From Isoetes taiwanensis (Eukaryota > Streptophyta > Lycopodiopsida > Isoetales > Isoetaceae), in contig JAJEKV010000103.1 of assembly GCA_021234155.1 (NCBI GenBank), positions 744,001 through 808,000 of the forward strand: DNA of 64,000 nucleotides, written 5' to 3'. Both the position numbers and the translations under genes were made by a program. Numbering within the stretch: the stretch's first letter is position 1; each line of letters opens with the position of its first letter. Below the pieces are notes generated by a model. It did no database searches, was not told where the DNA came from, and saw nothing but the letters and a program-made list of their open reading frames with translations. Positions 43,052-53,820 of the stretch are shown here, one piece after another.

Positions 43052-43684
43052 TGGCTTTAAGCCTCTGAACTCCGTGAAATTGAGTAGATTGATTAAAATG
43101 CAGTTCCTTGCATGGTTGCTAATGAGCAACAGATATTTCAAGAAGCACAATGGAACTTACTGAAGCTGCAAATGGAGCTGAAAGATGGGAAGATTGGGAA
43201 ATAAGGTATTCAAATTCCACACATTATACTGGACACCTCAGTGGAGATGACCATAGAGCCATGGTGTCGGTTGGTACTAGCAATCTAAGAGGTTTCACAT
43301 AGCATCTTCGGAGATCTTCTACAATAATTTTGGAGGAGAGCCATGGTGTTGGTTGGTACTAGCAATCTAGGAGGTTTCACATAGCATCTTCGGAGATCTA
43401 CAATAAATTTGGAAGAGTACCCTGTTTAACGGGTGATCTCCAGATTTGACTCTTTAACACATGGCTTCATATCCGCATATGACTTCAAGGCCATCCCTAT
43501 GACATTATAGGCATGGGGTGGAAATAAACCCATGAGTTGGCACCCATTTGGTAGCCAAATGGGTTCTATAACTTACCCCAAAGTCTCCTGATGTTGTGAT
43601 GGAGGACCAACAAGCTCCTGACCATGCTAACAAGGTGTTGTCACATGAGGGGTCGCCTTCAAAAGCCAGTTCAAGGGTCAAATC
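43052..43684. repeat. Spacer after the PPR gene with an 82-bp tandem duplication
   Basis: ATGGTGT-GGTTGGTACTAGC, AATCTA-GAGGTTTCACATAG and CATCTTCGGAGATCT begin at 43261 and again at 43343 with only small differences. The rest of the spacer has no recognised coding. It ends at a T run that is the tail of the next LINE. Confidence 0.75.
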
Positions 43685-46600
43685 TTTTTTTTTTTTTTTG
43701 AGGGATCAGATATATATTAATTGAAACTCATCATTAACATACATACGCCCAGTGATATCATACACCTACATAGCTTATTATGTAGGGATAGTGATGAAAG
43801 AGAGTCGTGAGCTTGGGAAGCCCACTCCTCCTCCTCAAATGCTGCAAGATATTGGCGGACCTTTTGTTTCAAAGATGGCCATATGCTACTAGGGTATAGA
43901 TATTCGTGGGAGAACACAAATTTTCTCCGCCTCTTCCATATTAGCCATAAAAGCCATCCTTTGCACAGATTCAAAGCAACTCTTTTTCCAGTTTGCCAAG
44001 ATGATGGATACAGGCCTAACAAGATCTCCTTTTCTGAAATAGAAGTTTCAAACTCTTCCTTCAATTTTTCCCACACTGATCGGAGTTCCCTGCAGTGCAT
44101 AAAACAGTGTTCAATTGTTTCTTCTTCTCGCTCGCACATTGGGCAACTCGATGATACATTACTGTTGAACTTGTTCACTAATATGTTTACCCTGCTTGCT
44201 CTGTGGATAATTTGCCATAGCAGTGTGGATACCTTTGGTGGCAGGTGGCTCCTCCAAACTCCTTTCCATATTTGAGTGACATGGTTATCTTCTAATGTAA
44301 CTCCCATTGAGATGGGAGACTTATACATGTAGGGCCTTGTATGCTTTTGAAACAAAATATTTTTTATCAAGATTTTCACGAGGTAAGCAGAAAGCACCTA
44401 CTTATGGAACAGCACAAGGCGGAATATTATCACGTACCATGTTCCAAATTCGCTTCTCAAGTTAAACTTGCTTTGGAATGTCTCCCAGGAGCATTGTACC
44501 CTACTTCGATACCAATCTCCAATGCAAGATAAACCTGCCCCAATCCATCTATTTTGTGTTCTTTTGTTCACCACCGAGAAGAGTGGCACGCGGCCTCTGT
44601 TGGTTTCCACTTGCAGCCACTATAAAGGCATAGACACAGAGGTACAATTTTTTATATCCAGGCGCCATAGAACTTTTACTACCTCCCATGCTTTTAATAG
44701 TCCTTTAAGAAATGGTGAAGCTCCTGCATATGGTCTCAATTTATAAAAGAGGCCCCAGGGAAGATCTGCCTTATGAAATGGTTTTCTGCAAGGCGTACAG
44801 TGAGTTAGTGATTGTTTTAAAAGCTCAAGGCCCGGAGATTTCGAATCCTGTTGGAGAATTTCCCACATGAATTTGCAGACTAGGATCTTACTGTGCAACT
44901 TAAAGTCGAGCATTCCTAGTCCTCCTTGCGCTTTGGATCTCAGACACTTTCTCCACGCTACTTTGACATTGGCTCCTTCCTCATTTCCACCCCAGACAAA
45001 ATTTCGCACCATTTTTGTTAACTCTGCTAGCTTTGGTTCAGGAGCCAACAACACCGATGCAGCATAAATATGAGTACTGCTAAGCACTGACTTAGCTACA
45101 ACAATCCTTGTTGCCATGGAGAGTTTACTGATCTTCCACCATCTCAAATGTTTGTCTAAACTGAGCAAAATCTCATCCCATAATTTCGAGGATGAAGTGC
45201 ATACCCCAATTGGAATGCCGAGCAACCTCGATGAAGACCCAAATTGTACTATGGTCGGGGGAAAGTGGCGGCGTGAGTCGGAAGGGGCTCATCTAATGGC
45301 CAAATAGCTGCACATTTGCCCCAATTGAGAAAACATCCTGATGCTATAGAGAAAGAGTCCAGTAACTGCTTCGCGTTTATGAGATTATCTTAGAGGCTTC
45401 TAAGAACAAAAAGTATCATCGCATATTGATTCTGATTTGTTGCGATCCATCGACATATGTAGCCCCAGTATAACCCCATCTTTCAACTGCGCAAGTAGCA
45501 CTTGAGATAGTCCTTACGCCACAATGTTAAAAAGGAATGGCGCCAAGGGGCATCCTTGTCTAATGCCCCTACTTACATTGAAAATAGGGGAAGTCTCTCC
45601 CAAAACTAACACAGATGCACGCGATGATTTCAATAGCTTTGCCACAATACCAGTGAACTCCGTCATCAACCAAAAGCAAGCAACATCTTATCCAAAAGGA
45701 CCAGCTCACCTTTGTCATATGCCTTCTTAAAATCAAGTTTTAGGTAAAGCACCTTTTGGCGTGTCTTTCTTGCCCAGTGTATGCCTTCAAAAGCAGCCAT
45801 AATATTCGCGAGAATACTTACGCTTTTGGAATAAATCCTGACTGAACATCAGATATATGATCCACCAGAATAGGTTTTATTTTTTCCGCATAACCTTTTG
45901 CTATGATTTTGTAAAAGGTTGATAACAGAGTAATAGGTCTCCAATCCCCTATGGACTTTGGTTCTTTCACCTTTGGGATTAAGGTGATACATCCAGTGTT
46001 TAATTTGCTATCAAGTTTATCTGCATGTAGAAAGTCCTGATAAGCACTGTACACAAGAGGCTGTACCCATTCCCAGTATTCTTGAAAGAATTCTGCTGGA
46101 ATGCCATCTTGACCCGGACATTTATTTTTAGCAAGAGAGTAGACGGCCTCACGCAACTCTTCAACGGATAACGGTTGTGCTAGCTGTTCCCTTTGTGTAG
46201 CGGATACCTTGGATACAACTTTTGAGAGAATTAACTCCTCAAAGCAGTCTTGAAATTGTATACTCTTTCTCCTAAAAAAATCTTCAAAATGGTTAGAGAC
46301 GAACTCCTTCACCTGTTGTGGATTTCGGATAATGAGTCCATCCTCTCCCTGTACTGAAGATAATATGGCTGCTTGTTTCCTCTGCTTTGCTACTTTAAAA
46401 AAGAAACATGTGCATTTGTCACCTTCCTTGATCCACGTCAATCCTGCTTTGTCCTTGCTTGTTGAATTTTGATTTGTTCTAGCCTCTTAATTTTCTCTAT
46501 AACTATTTTTTCCCTTTCGCCTGTGCTAATGCCAATTCTTTTGAGTTCTGTCAATTCTTTATAAAGTGATTCCAACAAAGCATTTTCCTCGGCCACCTTG

Positions 46601-46795
46601 TTACGACCCCACACCTTAGCAAATTTTTTGACTGCTGCCAAAGCTGCAATCATTGCTTCCATTCCCTGTTTATTTCTGCTAGCCGCTGTCCAAATCTGCT
46701 TACATTGATCTTTAAAATCTGCATCTTTAAGAAATCTGGGGTTCAACTTGAAGACTGTCTTAAGCAGTTTAGAGGTACTATCCCTAGAAGAGCAT
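43685..46795 (-). mobile_element. L1-type LINE fragment, 5'-truncated, with poly(A) tail
   Basis: On the minus strand the piece starts inside the endonuclease-RT linker near 46795 (KTVFKLNPRFLKDADF), runs through RT and zf-RVT, and ends in a 15-base A run (T run at 43685-43699). ORF2 is broken into four or more frames. It is of the same lineage as the LINE at 1-2885. No convincing target-site duplication was found by eye around 43665-43684 and 46795-46830. Confidence 0.85.
43717..46795 (-). pseudogene. LINE ORF2 remnant: RT to zinc knuckle
   Basis: Pieces in order are the linker (46770-46440, FKLNPRFLKDADFKDQCKQI and KKFAKVWGRNKVAEE), RT fingers and palm (46441-45818, CPGQDGIPAEFFQEYWEWV, TGCITLIPKVKEP, DWRPITLLSTFYKIIAKG), a decayed palm (about 45800-45230), the thumb (45225-44620, LSMATRIVVAKSVLSSTHIY and VRNFVWGGNEEGAN), and a zf-RVT tail (44397-43717, VWRSHLPPKVSTLLWQIIHR and CPMCEREEETIEHCFMHC). 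The active-site YADD region falls in the decayed part. It is inactive. Confidence 0.85.
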
Positions 46796-47859
46796 ATGAA
46801 GATATATAATGGAAATCCTGGCCAAAAGACAGTGACACACGAGACTACATTCAAGAAGAGAAGAACAGCTTGTAAGTGTATGATGTAGTTTCAGAGGGGA
46901 TTTCTTACGAAGTAATCCTAAAATGCACAAAGATCCAAGGAGATAAGAATTTCAAACATTTATTACCAAAGAGATAATCAGAACTTGTAGACCTTATTTA
47001 CAGCATGACACTGAATTAGCTGCTTCCAATGTCATACCAATCATAGCTTAATATGATATAGAATTAGCAAATATGTCAATGTTTGATGTCGTTGAATAAA
47101 AGAAGATTGAATTGGAAAATGATGCTTATTGGTTGGTGTATCAAAGAGAGTAGGGCCAAGCCAAGATTAGACTATGAGCCGAACTATTTAATGGATGTTC
47201 TTCATTCAAAAGTGAATTTTGGCGTTAGCATCCTTTGCTTGATGGCAGGGTTCTTTGGGCTTCAAGGTTGAGAGGAGAGATTCCTTCATCATTCAGAAGT
47301 GAATTGTTGTCTCTAGCATCCTATGCTCAGGGAAGGATTGATTGCGGGGTCCTCTGGGTTTCAGGAGTTGTCAATCCGAGGTTGCGACGAAGGCTTATTC
47401 TTTCTTTCGTCTTGTTGTGTCTATAGAATTTGCACCAATCCTGATGAAAAAAGATATTTTTGCTCTCTATCTTTCTTGGCTCTCTCTTTGCAATGGTGGA
47501 CCAACATCGAACAATTGAGTGGATTTACAAAGATTGGCTATGGTAAAGGCTTAAAAGTGAACGAACAACAAAGATAACGTAGAGTGATGCACCCAATGAA
47601 TTTGATGATTCTAATTTGGGGAAACCGATGAGGATGTGCTTAATTTAAGTTCTAATCCAGTTTTTGCACCAAAGGAGAAAGTTGCCACGCCCCTTTCACA
47701 TGATGGTGTTTTGGACAAAGAGAGTCTAGCATAGTTTGACCCATTTGTTGATAAAGCAATCGAATTGGCGCATTGCTCTTGATCCATAAGATTGAAGGAA
47801 GAATAGGAGAAAAGATGCTCTTGATCCATAAGATGAAGAATAGGAGAAAAGATGCCGAA
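46796..47859. other. Spacer with local duplications before the gypsy remnant
   Basis: No gene recognised. Two diverged copies of a ~85-bp unit (TTCATTC-AAAGTGAATT...CTAGCATCCT-TGCT...GGGTTYTTTGGG) lie at about 47203 and 47287. A 42-bp unit (TGCTCTTGATCCATAAGAT...AATAGGAGAAAAGA) is repeated at 47774 and 47816. The right part may be decayed gypsy 5' sequence. Confidence 0.45.
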
Positions 47860-50800
47860 GGACCTAAAAGCAAGTTGGATTATCTTGGTAGAATAAGAGA
47901 TGGTTGCTTCTGTTGACCGGAAACCAAAGCTCCTCCATTTCATTGGTTGGCAAAAATATAGAGCTTTAAGTTTATTGGATTAATGTTCAATCAAAAGGTG
48001 ATACCATTCTTTGGTGGAAACTTAAGGTTTGATGAACCCATTATGACATGGGTCAAGCTGAAAAATTTGATGCCTAGATTTTGTCCAAGATGAGTGACAA
48101 GTTATGAAGCAGCATTCTGATGAGTTTTTCTGATTTCATTCAGCCAAATGACAAGGTTAATTAAGTGCAAGATGGAAACTCGTTATATTAGTGCTTTGAA
48201 ATACTGATATTTTTATCCAAACCTATATAATTATTCTTCACCCATTTTTTGGCCGTTGGATTAGGCACTACATCTTTTTACACAAAATTGAGTGCATCCA
48301 ATCCAGCTACTCCAGCAAACCAGCGGTTGCTCCATCTACGCAAGATAGCTCCTCTGGCAAATTACAGATGTCTATTCCTATAATCCCCGAGTTGTTGGAG
48401 TGGCTCCAGGATGTGCATTATTTTACGAAGATTGATCTTCATGGTACCTACAATTTGATCTGGATTCGTGAGGATGATGAATAGAATACATCATTTCGTA
48501 TGCGGCGTGGCCATTTTGAGTTCACAATTTTGGGCTTATAATGCTCCAGCGGTGTTCCAAGATATGGCCAATGATGGCTTCTGAGAGTTATTGGACAATT
48601 TTATTATCAATTATTTGGATGATATCCTTCTTTATTCAATGACTCTTAAAGAACATGAGAGGCGTGTTTGACAGGTCTATTAGAAGCTTCATGAGCATGG
48701 ATTATATGCTAATCTGGAGAAATGTCAGTTCGATCAAGATACTGTGGTATTCTTGGTTATCAGATTACTCATTAGATGAAAACACCTACTTCCGTCTGAG
48801 ATATACAATGTTTTATGAAAAGGGATGTGCCAGTTGAATGGAGTATGGAAACTGTTTTCGTTATCCTAAAATATGCTTTTATCATAGCACCAGTTCTTGC
48901 CTATACAGATCCTTCATGCCATATGTTGTCAAAGTAGATGCTTTTGATTTTGCTAGCAGTATTATGGAAACCGTTTTCGTTATCCTAAAAACATGCTTTT
49001 ATCATGGCACCAGTTCTTGCCTATACAGATCCTTCATGCCATATGTTGTCGAAGTAGATGCTTTTGATTTTGCTCTTGGCAGTATCTTGTCACAGGAGAG
49101 GGATAACTATGAACTGCATTCATTCGATTATCTATCATTCTTGGATTCCAAGTTGCAGAAATCAACTATCCGATTTATGACAAGGAACTATTGGCGATAA
49201 TTAATTCTTTCGAAGAATAGAAACATTTTCTGGAAGGATCTCTACATAATCAGTTTACACTGATCATCGAAATTTGGAAAATTTTTGGTCAGCTTAAGTG
49301 CTCAACCATCTCCAAGTCCAGTGGCATACTCAAGTATTATCCCCTATTAATTTTGTAATCAAGTACCGTCTTGTATTTCTCCAAGAAAGTCTGATGCCTT
49401 ATCTCGACGCTCTTCCCTTGAGCCCAAATGGAGTGATCTCTCATTTGATCAGCAATCATAGGTTTTTCTAGGGCCTGATCGCTTCTAGCTTATGGCCACC
49501 TATTTGTTCGAGAGGCTTCATGATATATCCTTGTTGGGTTTGTTCTGACATCTCTCCCTTGATCCATTGGGTCAAGATGTATTTTCACATCTTAGCTCAA
49601 CATCATCTTCTTGGAAGTTGGACTATGATTGTTTTGAGGTTCGAGATGGATTTTTGTTTCGTGATGGACTTTTATATGTTCCAGATGATGCTTCTTCTAG
49701 GCTTTGAGTTCTTCCGGCTTGCCACGACTCATTTCTGGTCGGACATTTTGGAGTAGCCAAGACTCTTGAACTTAATAGTCAAAAGTATTGGTGGCTGGGC
49801 TTCGCTTCTTTGCCAAAGTTTTCATTCGATCCTGTGATATCGACTGTCAAGCGAAGGTTCCGAGACATTTTTCTCACTGTCTTCTTTAGCGCTGCCTATT
49901 TCAGATGGACCTTGAAAGAGTATTTATGTGGATTTTATTCTAGAGTTGCCATTTTCTTGAGGTCATAATGCCCATGGTCGTTGTTGATCGCATCTCTAAG
50001 ATGACTCATTTTATTCCTCGCAATATCACCATCACCAGCGAAGGAACATTGATCTTCTTCGTGAAGTAGTCAACTTTATAGATTACCAAACACTATCTCG
50101 TCAGTGATCATGGATATTATTGTCGCGGGTTTTTTGTAGCATTTTTTGGAACTATTATATATCGATCGCTCGTTGATTTTTGGTCATCATTTAAAAAGTA
50201 ATGGGTGGGCATAGCGCACCAATCAAACTCTAGGACAATATTTAAGGTGCTTTATCAGTTATTGGCAAGATGATTGAGTCGATTGACTTCCAATCACCGA
50301 GTTTGCTTTCAACAACTCACTACATGCTTCCAAGGGCCAGACATTGTCCTTTTTGAACTCGTGCCAACATCCTCATTGGTCTCTTAGTGTCATGACATAT
50401 GTCAATTCTCATGATGAATATCGGCTTGAAAAACTCTAGGCTTTTCAATCAGATCTTCAGCACCATTTTCTTCAGGCTTAAGAACGCTATGTATTATGCG
50501 GATTTATATCATCATGAGGCTTCTACATTTAATATTGGTGGTCTTGTTTAGCTTCTGCATAGGGACCTTCTTATCTCACGTCCTTGCAAGAAGCTTGACT
50601 ATCGTTGCCTTGGTCTTTACCGAATCATGGCTCAGACCAGTAATGTTGTATTCTGACTCGAGCTTCCTCCAGCTGTTCGGCTACATCTAGTGTTTCATGT
50701 TCTGCTATTGGAGTTGTACACAGTCAATCTCTTCCCAGATCGAATTTGTCGCCTCCACCCGTGGAAATTGATAATCACGAGGAATTTGAAGTTCGAGAAA

Positions 50801-50870
50801 ATTTGAACTCCAAGTTCCTGCAGCATTTGTCTTTATTATTTTGTCGATTATTCTCCAAGTGAATGAACTA
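47860..50870 (+). pseudogene. Ty3/gypsy polyprotein remnant, chromodomain type
   Basis: Plus-strand words in changing frames follow gypsy order: gag (LRFDEPIMTWVKLKNLMPRF near 48030-48090), RT (LLEWLQDVHYFTKIDLHGTY near 48390, then RMRRGHFEFTI near 48500 and the active-site block IINYLDDILLYS near 48605), EHGLYANLEKCQFDQDTVVF near 48690, RNase H (SCPYVVEVDAFDFALGSILS-type near 49040), an integrase zinc region (CHDSFLVGHFGVAKTLE-type near 49730), integrase end (LPPAVRLHLVFHV-type near 50680) and a chromodomain-like EFEV near 50790. A 119-bp tandem duplication (48845 and 48964) repeats the RNase H start. Protease and the RT N-terminus seem deleted, and stops are frequent. No matching 5' LTR was found. 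Confidence 0.75.
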
Positions 50871-50978
50871 GGGAACCTGCCAAAAATCTGTCTAACGCTC
50901 CTGAAAAAATTGGCATTACCCGAATAAGTCTAGTCTGAGTACTCCGCTCCAGTTCCACAGACTCATCATCGCCATCGT

Positions 50979-51257
50979 CGTCGGAGGGGAATGATGTGAC
51001 GACCATATAGGTATTAGATGGCGTCGGAGGGGAATGGTGTGACGACCATATAGATATTATATTCATATGTACAAAGATGGTCGTCACACGGATACAAGGG
51101 GGGTTGCACGAGGCATGGTTCGAACTTGAAACTCTCTAGTTGTAATCCATATACCTTTGAAACTGAGCTACATATATTTCTTGAAGATATTACCTGGCAT
51201 CTTTCTCATATGCATGCTAGTTTCCAGGAGGTTTTGGAACATTCCAGAATCTAGGTG
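50979..51257 (-). repeat. Dispersed repeat with tRNA-like pol III boxes, copy 2
   Basis: This matches 4407-4645. On the minus strand it has TAGCTCAGTTTCAAAGG (51154-51170), a good tRNA A box, and AGTTCGAACCA (51116-51126), a good B box, about 30 bases apart as in tRNA genes. The left end is locally duplicated with a 43-bp period (CGTCGGAGGGGAATG-TGTGA at 50979 and 51022). It lies directly after the gypsy remnant, so it could be that element's LTR or an independent SINE that landed there. The tRNA cloverleaf is not intact. Confidence 0.6.
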
Positions 51258-51519
51258 TACATGCGAAATTTGTTGGCACGATCTCATCCATTAGAGTGGT
51301 GGGATCTCCACCATTCGTTTAGGCATATAGAGGAGTCTCATTCTTGTCAAACCATTCCGGTTCAACGTTAGTCTTGAGTCTTCTAGCTCACCCTGTATTC
51401 TGCTCTGATTTATCAAGTATTTCCAGTGATCTAGTGTGTTCTTTGCATATTTCTCGCGTATTTCTTGCGTATTCTCCATTGTTTTTTTTGCAGGCTCATG
51501 ACAACTGATATTGTTGCGC

Positions 51520-51690
51520 TAATTCATAAACTCATGTTCAAAGTAGAAGCGCGGGCATGGAATGAGGAAGTTGAGGCTTCTTTTCAATAACTCAAAGTTC
51601 TCCTTACTCAAGCTCTATTCTAACAGCTCTACAATGGGTCAAACTTTACCATGTTCACGTGGATGTCTCAGGAGTGACTCATAATTTGCT
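51520..51690 (+). pseudogene. LTR-retrotransposon RNase H fragment
   Basis: A short plus-strand stretch reads NEEVEASFQ, a stop, LKVLLTQAL and, in another frame, HVHVDVSGV, the start of a gypsy-type RNase H. It is preceded by a TTTTTTTGCAG acceptor-like sequence. It is too short to classify further. Confidence 0.5.
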
Positions 51691-52260
51691 CCCATTTAAG
51701 ACAAATCAATCAGGTTTAAATTTTTTAAAACATAACTATTTAGCCACAAAGCGGGAAGCATTAGGCCTCACTTCTGCACACAAAGATTCAGACTTGAATG
51801 TCTCAAATGCCAGGCGGAACAGGGCTATATTGCCGATTAGACCTTGCATTTCAAGATCTTCTAGTTCGTTCACAGGAGGGACGCAACAGATAGGTATTGT
51901 TTTGCATGATTCAGTGTTTCTTCACATAACAAAGCCAGAGCAAAGGGCTTTGAAACTCTTAGAGTTGTTTGCAACTCGTCTCTTCTTGGCAGGTTTGCAG
52001 TAGCAGCTTATTTCTATTGAAGCTTTAACTTGCAGGTCCTTTAAATTTGCAGATCCCTTGTTTTTGCAGAGATCCTAAGCTCGTTTTAAGTCGCTTTTTT
52101 GGTAGTAGCAGAGGCGACATATTCATAAGGGGGCGGAGTAACCCATGCCATAACTTACAAAGGCAATGCTAGCCTTGTATGTAAATTTTTGTCTTAATTT
52201 AAAAAATCAGCACACAAATCTCGGTAAACACACACAAATCAGCTCTTCTACAGAAGAATT
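51691..52260. other. Noncoding or unassigned segment
   Basis: One open frame (51659-52003) continues from the RNase H fragment but soon loses any family resemblance. Nothing else is recognised. Confidence 0.35.
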
Positions 52261-52289
52261 GAGCTTCGTCACATGGCAAGCACGAAATT

Positions 52290-52625
52290 TCCACCAAACA
52301 AGCGGCTTTGCTAGCAGCCCGATTTGAGGGGTTTCCAACGACAAATTGGGCAAGCAATGCCACCACGAGGTTTGACGGGTTTTTGACGGTAAATCGGGCA
52401 GGCAACGCTGCCTGCTCGATTTACCGTGGGCAGTTACTTAGCCGCCTAGTTGGTTTACTGCCAGAAACACCTTAAACCACCTCAAACCGGGCTGTTACCT
52501 AGCACTTCAATCTCAACCATGCGGCACCGGATTAACCATTGGAAACCCCTCAATTCCGGCGGTTACCTAGCACTTCAATCTCCACCACAGAATGTGTTTT
52601 GACAGGCAAATGGGTTTTGACATGC
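52290..52625. repeat. Fold-back (nested inverted repeats)
   Basis: The outer arms are GATTTGAGGGGTTTCCAACG (about 52320) and CATTGGAAACCCCTCAATTCC (about 52538). A separate inner hairpin, ACGGTAAATCGGGCAGGCA and TGCCTGCTCGATTTACCGT, lies at about 52387-52428 with a 4-base loop. GGTTACCTAGCACTTCAATC is repeated directly at about 52494 and 52561. This may be a non-autonomous fold-back transposon. Confidence 0.65.
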
Positions 52626-52639
52626 TCTGACCCATCCGA

Positions 52640-53820
52640 AATCGTATATTCCTGGTGCGATACATTGTTCAAGAAGTCTACCAACAGTTAATGAAGTTAT
52701 ACGGCAGTTCTACGAATAACACAAATACATATTTGGGAAACATGCTACGATGCGGAGTTTCGCCCGCATACGAACGAATCTAGCTCTCCATGGACACGAT
52801 AAGTATTTCACAGTTTTGTTTAGGAAGAAAAATGTAATGCTTTATCTTTACCAAAAAAGACAGTTTATCTTTATCTCCAATACAGCAGTCTCTGAAAAAA
52901 GCAGTTCATTGATAGAAACTGTTTTAGCTGCGTATACATGTTATGCAACTCTAAGCTGTACCATTGATATGCTATGCGATAGCTTTTGTCTTTGATACAA
53001 GCAATCAACAACTACCAAAATTAGGTGAACCACAAACAAATGCATCCATCCTACATAGAAGACTGGGTTTAAGAGGCAATTATAAATTTCAAGTAGACAA
53101 ATGAAAAGAGGTCTCTTGTCATGAAGAAAGTATTCACACATGTGTGAACAATTTTCACTTCATAAATTCTGAAAGATTTCTGGGAGTTATGTAACAATTT
53201 TGTGCAACTGCTGAAGGCCATGTGTGACCTGGTTTGCTTGCTTATAATTCTGCATTTCTGGTATGCCTAGCATGCATACCAGGCATGAAAAGTGTTAGCT
53301 GCAAGAATCAAATCGTTATTCCAGGACTTTGGGCGATGTGCCCAAGGAGCTTAACCAATGCATTCTCAATCAAAGGGAAGGGGAACCCATCTTTTCGCAG
53401 TTCCATTTTGCCGGGGTAAAATGCTGGAAAAACATAAATTGGGAAATAAAGAAGAGGATGATTGAGTACTTAATCAAGGGCTCTTGAGGTTAATGCACAA
53501 GGCATTGCAAAACACAGCAGAACCCCAAGGTAGGGGCAATGACAATGACACTGACCCAAGAACAGCAAGGTAAAAAAATAAGGATTAAAAATAAATTGAC
53601 AAAAATAGCAGCCCAGTGGCTTTGGGATGTCTGGTTCCAGATTGGAAATATTCAGGCAGATCAAAATGAAGAAGAGTTGTTTCAGAGAGGAGCACTAGGC
53701 TGAAGTGAGAAGCCTAAGTTATTTGGACACTTTTGACACTACAAGAGTCGCAGATTTTCAAAAGAATCAGGGGCTTCCAGAGGGCAGAAGTGATTCAAGA
53801 AATTGGCCAGTGGGTTGGCT
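52640..53820. other. Spacer including the 3' side of the CCCH gene
   Basis: No other gene recognised. The part nearest 53820 is expected to hold the CCCH gene's 3' UTR (minus strand). No single poly(A) signal was chosen. Confidence 0.4.

Noticed and set aside
51100-51175. Intact tRNA gene on the minus strand
   Set aside because: A and B boxes are good, but the acceptor stem, anticodon stem and T stem do not pair properly, and the sequence sits inside a dispersed repeat.
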